From: Pectobacterium polonicum
Lineage (GTDB): Bacteria > Pseudomonadota > Gammaproteobacteria > Enterobacterales > Enterobacteriaceae
Length of the DNA: 64,000 nt
Assembly (NCBI RefSeq): GCF_005497185.1
Contig: NZ_RJTN01000020.1
Coordinates: 26,552-90,551 of the forward strand
Direction of reading: 5' to 3'
Part shown: piece by piece, positions 62,025 to 64,000 of the stretch
Position numbering within the stretch: the stretch's first letter is position 1
Layout of the letters: every line of letters begins with the position of its first letter
Notes under the pieces: model-generated
Database searches by the model: none
What the model saw: only the letters and a program-made list of their open reading frames with translations
What the model was told of the DNA's origin: nothing
Translations under genes and position numbers: made by a program

Positions 62025-63185
62025 TTACGGCAGTTTAACGATGTCGACCCAATTCGCGCCTTTTCCAGTCGGGTAGCGCCCGACTCGCACTAAATCACCG
62101 TTATCCTGATTGATACGATACACCGATAGTGACGTCGATTTTTCACCGCTGGCGATCAGGAATTGCCCACTTGGATCGATCTGAATACCGCGCGGCTGCG
62201 TTTCCGTCGGGTAGCGCGTAATGTATTTCAACTGACCCGTTTTCGGCTCAACCCGCAACAGCGTAATCGTGCTTTTGGTGCGTTCCGATACGTACAGGAA
62301 TTTTCCATTTGGCGTCAAACGCAAATCGGCGCTCCATATCTGCGGCCGACCATCAGCATTATTTTTATCCGGCGCGATCGTTCCCGCTCTCATCCCAGCC
62401 TCGGTAGGAATGGTGTCGGTGTAATCCAACAGCGTAAGCTGCCCTGTCCTTTCATCCAGCGACAAACGCGCAACTTTGCCGGACAATTCGTTGCTCACGT
62501 AGAGCGTTTTATTATCTGGTGATAACACCAGATGGCGTGGCCCATTTCCTTCAGGGAGTTTAATTTCGGCTGGCTCATTCGGCGTCAACGTCCCCGTTTT
62601 TGCATCAAACCGGAACTGCACAATTTGATCGCTGCCTAGATTGCTGGCAAAGACGAACTTATTTTTGCGATCGGCAATAATGCTGTGCGCTTTCTCACCT
62701 GTCGGCACTACCGTGACCGCACTCGCGTTCACCTTGCCCTCGTTATCGATACCATTAACCGCGATTTTATTGCCGCCGTACGACGCACTGAACAACCATT
62801 TCCCCGTGAGGTCCGTCGAGATGTAGGCCATGCTGTCCGGTAGTTCTGCTTTGCCTAACGGGCTCAGCACACCGCTCTTGGCATCGATTTTATAGCTGAC
62901 CGCCGAGTAGGGAATACCGCGCGTAGCAGCATAGAGGTGCGATTTATCTGGGCTAACGGCCAGCGGCATCACTTTTGCACCAGCGGCAGCTTTCCCGATG
63001 GCGGTCAATTCGCCGCTTTGCATATTGAGCACATAGGCATCGATTGCGCCGTCACCGGCAGCAGAAACATAAACCGCCGTCACCGCCTGCGCCCCGATTG
63101 ACCACAGCGCAGCTGCTGGCAGAAATGCACATCCCATTAGCACCGCAATACTTTTTTTCTTAAACACCTGATAATGCTTAAACAT
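62025..63185 (-). CDS. Secreted lactonase-family beta-propeller protein
   Basis: A 386-aa protein has a signal peptide (about 1-34, ending GAQA-VTA) and seven-bladed-propeller repeats of the 6-phosphogluconolactonase (Pgl/YbhE) family: AVSPDKSHLYAATRG, LSPDNKTLYVSNELSG and LTPNGKFLYVSERT. Export makes a role in pentose phosphate metabolism unlikely. Possibly a periplasmic lactonase or scaffold. Single gene. Confidence 0.85.
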   Translation of the reverse strand: MFKHYQVFKKKSIAVLMGCAFLPAAALWSIGAQAVTAVYVSAAGDGAIDAYVLNMQSGELTAIGKAAAGAKVMPLAVSPDKSHLYAATRGIPYSAVSYKIDAKSGVLSPLGKAELPDSMAYISTDLTGKWLFSASYGGNKIAVNGIDNEGKVNASAVTVVPTGEKAHSIIADRKNKFVFASNLGSDQIVQFRFDAKTGTLTPNEPAEIKLPEGNGPRHLVLSPDNKTLYVSNELSGKVARLSLDERTGQLTLLDYTDTIPTEAGMRAGTIAPDKNNADGRPQIWSADLRLTPNGKFLYVSERTKSTITLLRVEPKTGQLKYITRYPTETQPRGIQIDPSGQFLIASGEKSTSLSVYRINQDNGDLVRVGRYPTGKGANWVDIVKLP

Positions 63186-63344
63186 ACTGTCCCCTGTCGA
63201 AAGTGGTATAACGCTGGCGATAAGCTAAATCAATCTCATTAAAAACAAAACAAACTTAATAGGCACAAAGATATTCTGGTATCTCATAAGACTCGCCGGA
63301 GACTATCGCTTCCGTTCTTAACATTATATTAACGTTCCGAAACT

Positions 63345-63506
63345 ATGCCTCTTCAGCAAAAATCTGCATCTTCTCAGCCGCAATCGGGACTCAGTCTGTC
63401 TTTGACCCTGATTATGTCTATCGCGATTGGCCTTGCCGCCGCCAGTAACTATTATGCCCAGTCGCTGCTGCGCATGCAGCGATTCTGGTTATCTGTCCTG
63501 TGCTAA
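63345..63506 (+). pseudogene. Truncated MFS transporter (5' fragment)
   Basis: 53 codons encode a typical MFS N-terminus (LTLIMSIAIGLAAASNYYAQ) and then run into an unrelated tail and stop. No continuation of the transporter appears in any frame in the following 340 nt, so the rest was deleted. Confidence 0.65.
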
Positions 63507-63851
63507 CGTCAGCATTATATAGACCTTGGCTCCCCCCACCCTGCGGCTATTTTAAAGGTGTTATCGGCCTGTTCTTGTAAGCGTCGAATGCATTGATGTA
63601 ATGGCTAACCCATCATCGCGGGATGCAGAAAACTATCTCGCTGTTATAGGCAGTTGTGATTCTTCAATGAAGTCAGTGAACGCATTGAAATAGGATGGCA
63701 CCACCAATATGGTTCAAAAAACAACCTATCCATGTCATCAAATTAAATACCTTTCATATAAAAATAAATCATGCTTAATTATTGACAACATAATTAATCG
63801 TTAGTATAAATGCAACCTGGACGCAACAAATCATTAACAAGGATGTTTAAT
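63507..63851. other. Intergenic region before the ribA-like gene
   Basis: No gene is supported. It may contain degraded transporter sequence. The last 150 nt are AT-rich and should carry the promoter of the gene at 63852. Confidence 0.4.
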
Positions 63852-64000
63852 GTGAATAATCTGTCGATCAGGAACCGCGAGCTAATTCCATTAAAAGGAA
63901 TCAGCAGTAATGTTGAATTTATTACTTTTCATGGTTTATCAGATGGAAAAGAACACATTGCGCTAAAATTCTCCCACTGGGATGGAAATTCAGATCCTTT
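63852..64000 (+). CDS. GTP cyclohydrolase II-like protein, N-terminal part
   Basis: The frame starts at GTG 63852 with AAGGA 8 nt upstream and is cut by the window edge after about 49 codons. The text NRELIPLKGISSNVEFITFH and GLSDGKEHIALKFSHWDG resembles the N-terminus of RibA-like GTP cyclohydrolase II proteins (second-copy type). Zinc-binding and catalytic parts lie outside, so the call is provisional. Confidence 0.6.
   Translation, partial: MNNLSIRNRELIPLKGISSNVEFITFHGLSDGKEHIALKFSHWDGNSDP

Overview
The window is chromosomal DNA of a soft-rot enterobacterium, most likely Pectobacterium. This is inferred from close protein similarity to E. coli across crl, proBA, gpt, pepD, dinB, yafE, dpaA, gmhA, fadE and proVWX, combined with methionine-salvage and hpx purine-catabolism genes and several intergenic repeat families. 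Species-level assignment is not possible from sequence reading alone.

Positions 1-20327 are one end of a lambdoid prophage with P22/lambda-type organisation, integrated at the 3' end of tRNA-Thr(CGU) (thrW) beside proA. This is the site P22 uses in Salmonella. Reading inward from the tRNA are int, xis, small accessory genes, ssb and an Erf-type annealing protein. N with PL/OL and nutL follows, then an immunity region in which a ParA-like ATPase takes the place of rexAB. Next come cI, OR/PR, cro, nutR, cII, O (with an iteron origin inside it), a dense nin-like block of very small overlapping genes, Q, pR' and tR', and the lysis cassette (holin, SAR endolysin, Rz/Rz1). Terminase and virion genes would lie beyond the left edge. 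A plus-strand moron with its own promoter and palindrome sits between tR' and the holin, antisense to the late transcript. A TGT-like (DpdA-like) TIM-barrel protein lies in the left-arm accessory set.

Positions 20342-41714 hold thrW, a secreted multicopper oxidase, proBA, crl, a CHMI-family protein, frsA, gpt, pepD, dinB (with a LexA box), a regulator divergent from the methyltransferase gene yafE, dpaA (yafK), yafJ, gmhA, fadE (with a FadR site), yajD and the divergent mtnK/mtnA pair (with met boxes). Positions 42113-46051 complete methionine salvage with mtnDCB, an mtnE/ybdL-type aminotransferase and the omega-amidase yafV.

Positions 46087-56696 form a purine/ureide nitrogen cluster: allantoate amidohydrolase (hpxK), aminotransferase (hpxJ), a polar amino-acid-type ABC transporter, an RpiR-type regulator and the oxamate/oxalurate genes hpxWXYZ. 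Next is an unrecognised two-gene unit interrupted in frame by a repeat element, then proVWX (glycine betaine uptake), a secreted beta-propeller lactonase-like protein, a truncated MFS gene and the start of a GTP cyclohydrolase II-like gene at the right edge.

Three intergenic repeat families are visible: a 120-210 bp TIR element (three copies), a 290-325 bp structured element (two copies with compensatory stem changes) and one nested palindrome after fadE.
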